64,000 bases of DNA from an uncultured Alphaproteobacteria bacterium (lineage in GTDB: Bacteria > Pseudomonadota > Alphaproteobacteria > RF32 > CAG-239): contig CASZWJ010000007.1 in assembly GCA_949493535.1 (NCBI GenBank), forward strand, positions 1-64,000, given 5' to 3'. The position numbers were made by a program, and so were the translations under genes. Shown here one piece after another: positions 17,295 through 25,230 of the stretch; the stretch's first letter is position 1, and each line of letters opens with the position of its first letter. The notes under the pieces are model-generated. The model saw nothing but the letters and a program-made list of their open reading frames with translations. It did not search any database and was not told where the DNA came from.

Positions 17295-17323
17295 AAAATA
17301 CGGGCAAAAAAGAATGATGTCAA
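17295..17323 (-). promoter_or_regulatory. Sigma70 promoter of CPCxVC copy A
   Basis: On the minus strand TTGACA (17318-17323), 17-nt spacer, TATTTT (17295-17300). The expected start leaves a leader of about 45 nt. Confidence 0.75.
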
Positions 17324-17476
17324 TAAAAAAAGGTTTATAACAAATTACAACGAGCCTTCCCCACAAACAAAGATAATAAAAATTTTTATAGAAATGCTAT
17401 TGCATTTTGTCCAAAATCATAATAAAAAATTATCATAAAAATATTTTTTATGTATAATATTTAAAATTATTACTGT

Positions 17477-18589
17477 ATGGAACGAATTGCTATTATTAAA
17501 AACTTCTTCGACTTGGTCGGATTAACTAAAGCCGAACGTCTAACATTGATAAAAGCGCTTATGAAAGAATGGAGCTTAACGACTGCTGACCTATCAACGC
17601 CAGCAGACCTTCCGGTTGTAACTTCCGATGATTTCGGTATTGATTCCGAACACCCTTCCAAACAGGAAACCGCCGAACCTGCGGTTGTTGACGCCTCTGA
17701 AGAAAATTCTTTAAAGACAGACACACTGCAAGAACAAATTTCTTTAGAAACGCCGCCAGAACCGGCATCGCCGGTTAAACGACGCGGACGCCCTAAAAAA
17801 AACGAAAACGGCATACATTTGACACCTATGGAAGAGAAAAAACAATCCCTGAGAGGGCACAGAAAGAAAACCGATATCGTTAGCCAAACGCCGGATTCTG
17901 CAATTGAACCGCCCATCAAACGCCGCGGGCGCAGAAAGAAAAGCGAAAGCCTTTCCTGCGAAGCAATCCCAGACGTTTCCAGGCTCGAAACCCAAGAAGC
18001 ATCCAAAGTGCCGCCGGAAAAGTTTTCTGCAAAAGATGAAGAATTAATTGCAGAAACCGCCGGAATCACAGATCTCAGAATGTTACTTGAAGATGAACCG
18101 CCTGTCCGTTCTAAAACGACCAAAAGGCGTAACCCGGCATTCCGCTATCTGGCAGATTATCCGTCCTTAAAAAAGCAGATAGTCGGACGAGACTACCCGT
18201 TTGAATTTTTATATCAATGGGAAGGCTGCAATCTCTTGTCGCCCTATGTTTTGTCAGACTTAATGCCGATAGGAATTTACATTCCTTACAAAAGTATGGT
18301 ATTCGGCAAATATCGCGGTTTCATCATATCTATTTATGATGAACAAATCTTTGAAAATAGCATTGAAGCCCTTGAAGAAGCAAGGAAAATGCAGCCGATT
18401 GACGAGGAAGGATGGTCTGTCATGAATGCGATACAATTCGGTGTCGCAAAAACATCATCCGAAATACTAAATCGAATGCTGGCCAAAATCGGCGGAGACA
18501 GGTTAAAACAGACTTACCGCCTCCTCAGCCCAAAATCAAACCACGTTACAGGCATAGGAAAGTTCCGCTATACAATCGACGTAAAATGA
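17477..18589 (+). CDS. AT-hook protein of unknown function
   Basis: 370 residues. A disordered, acidic/Pro-rich N-terminal half carries two AT-hook-like clusters, KRRGRPKK near residue 100 and KRRGRRKK near 150, then KTTKRRNP near 215. The C-terminal ~150 residues form a folded domain ending EEGWSVMNAIQFG, LNRMLAKIGGDRL, FRYTIDV, which vaguely resembles Lcl/DUF1566-type domains and the end of the 43989-44546 protein. TATAAT lies at 17453-17458; no Shine-Dalgarno. Minor-groove DNA binding is inferred from the hooks. Confidence 0.65.
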   Translation: MERIAIIKNFFDLVGLTKAERLTLIKALMKEWSLTTADLSTPADLPVVTSDDFGIDSEHPSKQETAEPAVVDASEENSLKTDTLQEQISLETPPEPASPVKRRGRPKKNENGIHLTPMEEKKQSLRGHRKKTDIVSQTPDSAIEPPIKRRGRRKKSESLSCEAIPDVSRLETQEASKVPPEKFSAKDEELIAETAGITDLRMLLEDEPPVRSKTTKRRNPAFRYLADYPSLKKQIVGRDYPFEFLYQWEGCNLLSPYVLSDLMPIGIYIPYKSMVFGKYRGFIISIYDEQIFENSIEALEEARKMQPIDEEGWSVMNAIQFGVAKTSSEILNRMLAKIGGDRLKQTYRLLSPKSNHVTGIGKFRYTIDVK

Positions 18590-18614
18590 TTTTCTGATAA
18601 TACGGTTCCAAAAC

Positions 18615-18656
18615 AAACAATCCCCATAAACTTTTTAGTTTACGGGGATTGTTTTT
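18615..18656. terminator. Bidirectional terminator
   Basis: AACAATCCCCATAAACT pairs with AGTTTACGGGGATTGTTTTT between convergent genes. Confidence 0.88.
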
Positions 18657-18670
18657 AACTCCTGATATAA

Positions 18671-19105
18671 TCAGGCGGGAATAATGTCTCCTCCACGGAA
18701 GATGAAATCCTCATCTTCATACCGGCCTTGCTCATCATGCATTGTAAAGCGTTCGCCTTCTTCGATATTGTCAAAACCATAATCCATATAGTTCTGAACA
18801 AAATAAATCTGCGTCATCTCTGAGACTTGGGCGGCAAATGCCTTAACATAAACGATGCCTCGAACAGCCTTGCCCGTTTTACGGTCTTTGCCGGTAAAAT
18901 CACAAACATAACAGGGGCAGCCGATCCATTCGTTTGTTTCCGGATCGCGAGATAACCGCATGAGAAAAACACGGCGATGCGGATGGTTGGTGGTTGTTTC
19001 ATCCGCAAATTCAAGTACTGCATCAGTAACTTTTTCTGCCAGTTTCTGTTTCATCAGCTCAATGGCTTTTTGTTCATTAGAAACAAGGAGAGCTCTTTTA
19101 TCCAT
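18671..19105 (-). CDS. CPCxVC-motif hypothetical protein, copy B
   Basis: 144 residues, paralogue of 16850-17245: GCPCYVCDFTG, GIVYVKAFAA, MTQIYF, and EEGERFTMHDEQG align. The N-terminal helix carries an acidic/His stretch (FADETTTNHPHRR). The gene has a textbook promoter (19141-19169), an AT-rich leader, and the start TATTGTATG without Shine-Dalgarno. Together with copy A it brackets the AT-hook gene. Function unknown; a small metal-binding or redox protein is possible. Confidence 0.7.
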   Translation of the reverse strand: MDKRALLVSNEQKAIELMKQKLAEKVTDAVLEFADETTTNHPHRRVFLMRLSRDPETNEWIGCPCYVCDFTGKDRKTGKAVRGIVYVKAFAAQVSEMTQIYFVQNYMDYGFDNIEEGERFTMHDEQGRYEDEDFIFRGGDIIPA

Positions 19106-19140
19106 ACAATATAATTTATTAGATTTATAAAAACAGACAA

Positions 19141-19169
19141 AATATATCCCAAAAAATATATTTTGTCAA
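19141..19169 (-). promoter_or_regulatory. Sigma70 promoter of CPCxVC copy B
   Basis: TTGACA (19164-19169), 17-nt spacer, TATATT (19141-19146), reading leftward. The -35 box lies only 4 nt beyond the DUF1847 stop codon. Confidence 0.82.
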
Positions 19170-19172
19170 ACA

Positions 19173-19628
19173 CTACTCAGCTAAAGCGTCAACAATGTTA
19201 TGATTATGAGCAAAAGACTTTACCAAAAAAGTCGTAACGGCCGCCTTTGAATGCTTTTCAAACAGCAGTCCGTGCCCTAAACAAAGCCCGACATTAATAT
19301 TAAAATCCGTCTGTTTTTCATTCAACCACCGCGCTTGATAAACAGGGTCGCAGCAAGCCCCTTTGATTTCTTCGCTTATATCGCAGCCCTTTAAGCCGCT
19401 CTCTTTACAATTAACGGCATAAACTTCAAAGCCTTCGGCTTGTAACCGAGCTGTTAAACGATCTGCATATTCCTGAACACTTTTACAATTTGCAATGCCG
19501 AGTTTTTGAAAACCGGAAACCTTTGCAAAATCAATCAACTCCTGCAATCGCGATTTGCTTCTTGCTTTGGCTGTTTGTATCATAATCTGGCAATCATCGT
19601 CATTATAACCATGAGACATATTAGTCAT
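19173..19628 (-). CDS. DUF1847 protein (short form)
   Basis: 151 residues matching the C-terminal part of DUF1847 proteins: GACCDPVYQARWLNEKQTDF, NVGLCLGHGLLFEKHSKAAVTTFLVK, FAHNHN. The N-terminal cysteine cluster usual for this putative metal-binding family is absent, so this is a short variant. TTTAAAGG is the likely ribosome-binding site. It lies downstream of rpoD in the same direction, separated by a terminator. Confidence 0.8.
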   Translation of the reverse strand: MTNMSHGYNDDDCQIMIQTAKARSKSRLQELIDFAKVSGFQKLGIANCKSVQEYADRLTARLQAEGFEVYAVNCKESGLKGCDISEEIKGACCDPVYQARWLNEKQTDFNINVGLCLGHGLLFEKHSKAAVTTFLVKSFAHNHNIVDALAE

Positions 19629-19640
19629 CCTTTAAATAGA

Positions 19641-19676
19641 CAAATCCCTCTTTCGAGGGATTTGTGTTTTTTTTTC
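19641..19676. terminator. Terminator between rpoD and the DUF1847 gene
   Basis: CAAATCCCTC-tttc-GAGGGATTTG; a nine-T run follows on the plus strand, only a weak TCTATTT on the minus strand, so some read-through from rpoD is plausible. Confidence 0.7.
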
Positions 19677-19685
19677 ATTAATCAA

Positions 19686-21755
19686 TTACTGATCCAAAAA
19701 GCTTCTCAACTTTCTTGAACGGCTCGGATGCTTCAGTTTGCGCAGAGCCTTGGCTTCAATTTGGCGAATACGCTCGCGCGTAACGTTAAACTGCTGTCCA
19801 ACCTCTTCCAAAGTATGATCCGTATTCATACCGATACCGAAACGCATGCGCAGCACACGCTCTTCCCTCGGCGTCAGAGATGACAAAATACGGGTACATG
19901 TTTCTTTCAAATTAGAATGAATAGCAGAATCCAGCGGCTGCAAAGCGCTGTCATCAGCAATAAAATCACCGAGAGACGAGTCTTCTTCATCACCGACCGG
20001 AGCTTCCAAAGAAACCGGCTCTTTGGCAATTTTCATAACTTTGCGAACTTTTTCCAAAGGCATGGACAAACGTTTTGCCAATTCCTCGGGAACCGGCTCA
20101 CGCCCCATTTCCGCTAGCATCTGGCGGGAAGTGCGAACCAGCTTGTTAATCGTTTCAATCATATGTACCGGAATACGGATTGTGCGAGCCTGATCGGCAA
20201 TGGAACGGGTAATCGCCTGACGAATCCACCAAGTTGCATAAGTTGAAAATTTATAACCGCGGCGATATTCAAATTTATCAACGGCTTTCATCAAACCGAT
20301 ATTGCCTTCCTGAATCAAATCAAGGAACTGCAAACCGCGGTTGGTATATTTTTTGGCAATGGAGATAACCAAACGCAAGTTGGCTTCAATCATTTCTTTC
20401 TTAGCACGTTCTGCCTCGCGTTCGCCCTTTTTAATGGTGTCGACCATACGGCGATATTCGGTAATCGGCAACCCGCATTCCGTTGCCATTTGCGCAACAT
20501 TATCACGCAGTTCGGCAATCTCTTTGCCGTATTTTTCAACAAAAGCTTTCCAGTGCTTATCATTTTTCTTTGAAATATTTTCAATCCAGTTCGGATCCAA
20601 TTCAGACTTCTGATAAACTTCGAGGAAATCTTCGCGCTTGATTTTGCAAGACAATGCATAACGCAACAATTTGCCTTCCAGCCCCATCAAACGTTTGTTC
20701 AGTTCATTCAACTGCTCAACCAACTGTTCAATACGCACGGCATTCAAATGAATGGAACTCATTAACTCAACGAGTTCTTTCTTAACTTGCAGATATTTTT
20801 TCTCAACGGCAGGAGAAATACATTTGCCGGCAATGATTGCCGCCACGCGCTGGCTTTGGATTTTCTTCAAATCATCATAGTAGCTTGAAATTTTGGTCAA
20901 AATTTCCAAAACAGGCTCAAGCAAAGCTTCTTCCATGGCCGAAACGGAAGCTGAAATCCGGCCGGCGGCGGCATCGGAATCATCATCTTCGTCAGCGGCT
21001 TCGGAATGGCCGGCATCTTCGACATCATCTTCCGGTTCTTCGTCTTCAACATCTCCCTCGACATCATCGTCAAGTTCAATATCATCATCCAAATCGTCGT
21101 CTATATCGTCAAGATTATCTTTCTCGGCAATTTCTTCCGCCACTTTTTCAAAATCGTCATCGGCAGAATCATCATCTTCAAAAGCTATTGCATCGGCATC
21201 ATCGCCATACATCATTTCCAAATCGACAATATCGCGAAGCTGCATGCGCCCTTCGACCAAATCATCGCGCCAGCCGGCAATGGCTTTCAAAGTCATCGGG
21301 CTTTCGCATAAACCGTCAATCATCACGGTCTTGCCTGCTTCGATACGTTTGGCAATGGCAATTTCGCCCTCACGGGACAAAAGTTCAACGGTTCCCATTT
21401 CTTTAAGATACATGCGAACAGGGTCATCGCTGCGTCCTAATTCTTTCTCGTCGAAGTTTCCGCTTTCGTCATCATCATAATCTTCAACAACGTCTTCGGC
21501 TTCCTGTTCAAAGCTGTCTACATCCGATTCGGCAATAATGCTGATACCCATGTCCGAAATTCCGGTCATGATGTCTTCAATGTTTTCAGAGGACTCTTTT
21601 TCAGGGGGAAGAGCGCGATTGAGTTCTTCTACCGTAATATAGCCGCGGATTTTTCCTTTGTCTATAAGGCGTTTGACGGCGCTTCCGAGATTATCAATCA
21701 AAGGGGTGTCGCTGACCGTACCGTCGTACAGGTCTGGATTATCTATATCTGACAT
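19686..21755 (-). CDS. rpoD: Primary sigma factor RpoD (sigma70)
   Basis: Housekeeping sigma subunit, 689 residues. Region 1.1 is at the N-terminus ([20 protein letters not shown]), region 1.2 has [11 protein letters not shown], region 2.3-2.4 has [20 protein letters not shown], and region 4.2 has [17 protein letters not shown]. Between regions 1.2 and 2, roughly residues 190-265, lies an extremely Asp/Glu-rich run. It follows dnaG, giving the macromolecular-synthesis order yqeY-dnaG-rpoD. AAGGAAT precedes the ATG. Confidence 0.97.
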   Translation of the reverse strand: MSDIDNPDLYDGTVSDTPLIDNLGSAVKRLIDKGKIRGYITVEELNRALPPEKESSENIEDIMTGISDMGISIIAESDVDSFEQEAEDVVEDYDDDESGNFDEKELGRSDDPVRMYLKEMGTVELLSREGEIAIAKRIEAGKTVMIDGLCESPMTLKAIAGWRDDLVEGRMQLRDIVDLEMMYGDDADAIAFEDDDSADDDFEKVAEEIAEKDNLDDIDDDLDDDIELDDDVEGDVEDEEPEDDVEDAGHSEAADEDDDSDAAAGRISASVSAMEEALLEPVLEILTKISSYYDDLKKIQSQRVAAIIAGKCISPAVEKKYLQVKKELVELMSSIHLNAVRIEQLVEQLNELNKRLMGLEGKLLRYALSCKIKREDFLEVYQKSELDPNWIENISKKNDKHWKAFVEKYGKEIAELRDNVAQMATECGLPITEYRRMVDTIKKGEREAERAKKEMIEANLRLVISIAKKYTNRGLQFLDLIQEGNIGLMKAVDKFEYRRGYKFSTYATWWIRQAITRSIADQARTIRIPVHMIETINKLVRTSRQMLAEMGREPVPEELAKRLSMPLEKVRKVMKIAKEPVSLEAPVGDEEDSSLGDFIADDSALQPLDSAIHSNLKETCTRILSSLTPREERVLRMRFGIGMNTDHTLEEVGQQFNVTRERIRQIEAKALRKLKHPSRSRKLRSFLDQ

Positions 21756-21889
21756 GAATATTCCTTTAAAATCGATTTTATAATATTTGCTAGCTTAGAG
21801 CTGTTTTAATGATTAATATCTCATTTGTCAACACTTGCTTTCCGTAAAACGGCACAATTATCAATAAACTTCTGAATAGTGAGGAAAAA

Positions 21890-23749
21890 CTATTCAAAAT
21901 CTTGAGAATTAATAAGGCTCTCTCGGGCTTTTTTCAACGATTCGTACCTTTTATAAGCCTCTTCGGAAAACGATTCGGAATTTTGCAGTTGGCGGAGACA
22001 GTCTTTTATTTCGGAATCAAGCTGGCACAACTGGGATTCAACGATACGCAAATCAATATTTTCGCGCATGCGTACGTCATTAGGGTTCTGCTGGCGCAGC
22101 ATCTTAAACTCAAGCAGTTTGTCCGCTGTTTTTTCAAGCCCGCGTTTTTTCAAAGCCTCAAGCATTTCTTCAAATGTTGCCGCCTCGCCTTCCATGGCTA
22201 TATCAAAAACACTATCCAGCAAATGGCGCAGTTCTTCATTATTAATGCTGAAATTCATCAGCTTTTCTTCATATTCTTCAATCAGGTTCGGATAACAAAC
22301 CAAAGCCGATACCACATATTTGGCAACCAGTTCGTCAAGAGCGACCTTGGGCGTTGCTAACGCGGCCTGATGATAATCCGGCTCATTGCGGCGCTTATAA
22401 GGCTGACGCCGCCCATATGCCGATGCAGACGCCTGTTCGCCGCTTTTTTGCTGATTTTGCCTGCGCGCCCGCCACGAAGCGCCTTTGCCGATTTCATCAT
22501 ATATCTTGTCTTGCATGTCTTGGGCATAATAATTGCGCACGGTCTCATCAGCAATTTTGGCAACTTCTTCTTTAATGTTTTTTTCCACCAAAGCCTTTTG
22601 CTCGGGCGTTGAAGTTTTCATTCCCTCGATGTTTTTCTTCCACAACAGTTCTTTCAACGGAACGGTTTCGGAAATTGCCGCATCAAAAGCTTCGCGCCCC
22701 AGAGTTTTCAGAAACTCGTCGGGATCTTTAGCACCGCTCAAAAAAACATATTTCAGGGAATATCCGGCTTTCAAAATCGGCAAGGCCCTGTCAACGGAAC
22801 GGATAGCAGCCCTTTTGCCGGCCATATCGCCGTCAAAACAGCAGGTCGGCTCGTTAACCACGCGCCAAGCTTCTTGAATCTGCTCTTCGGTCAAAGCGGT
22901 TCCGAGCGGTGCCACGGCATGATGAATTCCGTAATTGTCCATACCGATAACATCCATATAACCTTCGCAGATAATGAGTTTCTTTTCCTGAAAACCGGCA
23001 TCTCGGGCATTGTTAAGATTATATAATATACGGCGTTTGTTAAAAATCGGCGTTTCCGGAGAATTCAGATATTTCGGCTGCCCGTCACCCATAATGCGCC
23101 CGCCGAAAGCAATCACCCGCCCCCGCTTGTCCATAATCGGAATCATCACGCGATCTCGGAAAAAGTCATGCGGCCGGCGGTTCTTATCTTCCGGAACAGT
23201 CAAAAGCCCCAGCTCGTTCATTTCTTTGTCGGCAACGCCTTTACCGGAAAGATAAGTTTTCAGGCCGTTATTGTTCGGAGAATAGCCGAGGCGGAATTTG
23301 GCTATAATATCATCGCCGAAGCCGCGGCGCGAAAGATATTCCAGCGCCCGCATGCCTTCCGGCATCCGCAGGTTCTTTTCAAAAAACTTGCAGGCAAGAT
23401 CCATAATGTCATAAAGAGAATTTTTCTTCTCGACTTCTTCGGGGCGGATATAGCTGTCACGCGGCACCTGAAGCCCCGCTTTGTTGGCAAGCTTTTCAAC
23501 GGCTTCCATAAACGGCAGATTATTGGCTTCCATTTCAAATTTGATAATATCGCCATGCGCGCCGCAACCGAAACAATGGTAAAAGCCTTTGGCTTCATTG
23601 ACGGTAAAAGACGGCGTTTTTTCATTATGAAACGGACAACAGGCATGATATTCCCGCCCTTTGCGGATAAGCTTGACCTTGGCGCCGACTACATCAACAA
23701 TCGACACCTTAGCCCGAAGCTCTTCCAAAAACCTTTGCAAATCCGCCAT
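21890..23749 (-). CDS. dnaG: DNA primase DnaG
   Basis: Synthesises RNA primers at the replication fork. 619 residues. CHC2 zinc finger CCPFHNEKTPSF...CFGCGAHGD (residues ~37-65), TOPRIM core with CEGYMDVIG and CFDGDMAGKRAA (~255-310), and a C-terminal DnaB-interaction domain. No clear Shine-Dalgarno before the ATG. It lies 134 nt upstream of rpoD and 21 nt downstream of yqeY. Confidence 0.96.
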   Translation of the reverse strand: MADLQRFLEELRAKVSIVDVVGAKVKLIRKGREYHACCPFHNEKTPSFTVNEAKGFYHCFGCGAHGDIIKFEMEANNLPFMEAVEKLANKAGLQVPRDSYIRPEEVEKKNSLYDIMDLACKFFEKNLRMPEGMRALEYLSRRGFGDDIIAKFRLGYSPNNNGLKTYLSGKGVADKEMNELGLLTVPEDKNRRPHDFFRDRVMIPIMDKRGRVIAFGGRIMGDGQPKYLNSPETPIFNKRRILYNLNNARDAGFQEKKLIICEGYMDVIGMDNYGIHHAVAPLGTALTEEQIQEAWRVVNEPTCCFDGDMAGKRAAIRSVDRALPILKAGYSLKYVFLSGAKDPDEFLKTLGREAFDAAISETVPLKELLWKKNIEGMKTSTPEQKALVEKNIKEEVAKIADETVRNYYAQDMQDKIYDEIGKGASWRARRQNQQKSGEQASASAYGRRQPYKRRNEPDYHQAALATPKVALDELVAKYVVSALVCYPNLIEEYEEKLMNFSINNEELRHLLDSVFDIAMEGEAATFEEMLEALKKRGLEKTADKLLEFKMLRQQNPNDVRMRENIDLRIVESQLCQLDSEIKDCLRQLQNSESFSEEAYKRYESLKKARESLINSQDFE

Positions 23750-23770
23750 TTATTTTTCTATCAAGAGATT

Positions 23771-24232
23771 TTAGCCGAGTAGGCTTTTGATAATTCCGTT
23801 AGCCTTGCCGAAATCCATTTGTCCGACATATTTGGCTTTCAGCTCGCCCATAACTTTTCCCATATCTTTCATGGAAGCAGCGCCTGTTGCCGCAATCGCA
23901 GCCTTAATGGCTGTTTCAATATCGGCATCGCTCATCTGCTTGGGCAAGAACTTTTCGATAACATTGATTTCATTTTGTTCTTTATCAGCCAAATCCTGAC
24001 GGTTGCCGTCCAAATACATCTTAATTGAATCTTTGCGCTGTTTGACCATATTCTGCATCATGGCCAGCAAATCGCTGTCAGAAGCTTTTTCTTGGCCTTT
24101 GCCGCGGGCATCAACATCTTTTTCTTTCATGCCGGCAATAATCAGACGGACAGCGCCGACTGTTGTCATATCTTTGTTTTTCATAGATTCTTTAAGCGCA
24201 TTTTGCAAATCATCTCTCAACATGTTAAACAT
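23771..24232 (-). CDS. GatB/YqeY domain protein
   Basis: 153-residue YqeY-type protein, helical, related to the tail of amidotransferase GatB: LRDDLQNALKESMKNKD, MMQNMVKQRKDSIKMY, EQNEINVIEKFLPKQMSD, KANGIIKSLL. Presumed to bind tRNA; physiological role unsettled. It is commonly found beside dnaG/rpoD in many bacteria, as here. GGGAG precedes the ATG. First gene of yqeY-dnaG-rpoD. Confidence 0.93.
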   Translation of the reverse strand: MFNMLRDDLQNALKESMKNKDMTTVGAVRLIIAGMKEKDVDARGKGQEKASDSDLLAMMQNMVKQRKDSIKMYLDGNRQDLADKEQNEINVIEKFLPKQMSDADIETAIKAAIAATGAASMKDMGKVMGELKAKYVGQMDFGKANGIIKSLLG

Positions 24233-24405
24233 CTCCCTAATTTTTCAACGATTGTTCCGAGAATAATCTCTCAAAGCAAAAATTGCAAGGAGATTATCGC
24301 CCTGCCCTCTGTTTCGTTTTCAGAATTTAAGGCTAAATAAATTGACCGTCTTTTTTTCTTGTGGTTTAATGCCTACATTATAAAAAAACATTTATCGGAA
24401 ATGCC

Positions 24406-25230
24406 ATGAAAAAACTCATTTTTATTTATTTTATACTCCTCTCTCCCGCTGCCTGGTCTATTGAGGACGCGGGGCTTGACGAAGAATTGCAGCAGCGTCA
24501 AATTGAAGAAAACATCAATAAGATAGGACAAGAAATTAACAAAAACATTGAAGATGCCGGCAAAAATCTGCGCATGGCCATTCCGGCAATGACAAACAAT
24601 CTCAGCAATATTATAAATACGTTCACATCGCAAATGATTCCGATTATGCGGGCTCTGGAAGAAAACAGCAAACTCATACAGGCTTCGGATTCCATGGCCG
24701 ATGCGCTGAAACAATCCCTGCCGGCACAATACCGCCAGGAAATAAAATACAATATTGATTCTAAAAACAACGAATTAAAAATAAACGGCAAAATCTCGGA
24801 AAAAGGCACGACCACCCGCTTCGGCATCACCCGCAATCTGGCGGCCGCGACCGTTGCCCAATCGCTGATTACCGAAGCCGATAAAACGGAAGACGCCAAT
24901 TTTCATAATCCCGATTCGGCCAAACTCCCAAACAAAAACATCTTGGATTTAGACAACAACAAAATTCCGTTTAATCAATTCAAGCTTGAACTGATTAACG
25001 ATAATGTGTTTTTGATTACTGAAGATAAGGCACAGCAAAAAAGTTTTATTTTCGGCAACTTAAATCCGGTCTTGACCATTCAGGCCGAAAGCAAAGGACC
25101 GGAACATGCCGAAAAAATCCGTGATTTTATCAAAAATCTGAACTTGCCGAAAATAAACCAAGCCGTCAGCTATCAGCCGGAAAACGATGAGCCGGATTTA
25201 AACTTATTGCTGCCTTCGCCCGAAAACTAA
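24406..25230 (+). CDS. Secreted hypothetical protein
   Basis: 274 residues with an N-terminal signal peptide (MKKLIFIYFILLSPAAWS). The mature part begins with a charged amphipathic, likely coiled-coil helix (ELQQRQIEENINKIGQEINK), followed by a beta-rich region. The C-terminus is acidic/Pro-rich. Not recognised. It is convergent with the DUF4105 gene and overlaps its end by 4 nt. Confidence 0.7.
   Translation: MKKLIFIYFILLSPAAWSIEDAGLDEELQQRQIEENINKIGQEINKNIEDAGKNLRMAIPAMTNNLSNIINTFTSQMIPIMRALEENSKLIQASDSMADALKQSLPAQYRQEIKYNIDSKNNELKINGKISEKGTTTRFGITRNLAAATVAQSLITEADKTEDANFHNPDSAKLPNKNILDLDNNKIPFNQFKLELINDNVFLITEDKAQQKSFIFGNLNPVLTIQAESKGPEHAEKIRDFIKNLNLPKINQAVSYQPENDEPDLNLLLPSPEN

Noticed and set aside
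20893-21480. Long serine-rich open frame on the plus strand
   Set aside because: It is the antisense of the Asp/Glu-rich stretch of rpoD; composition explains the open frame.
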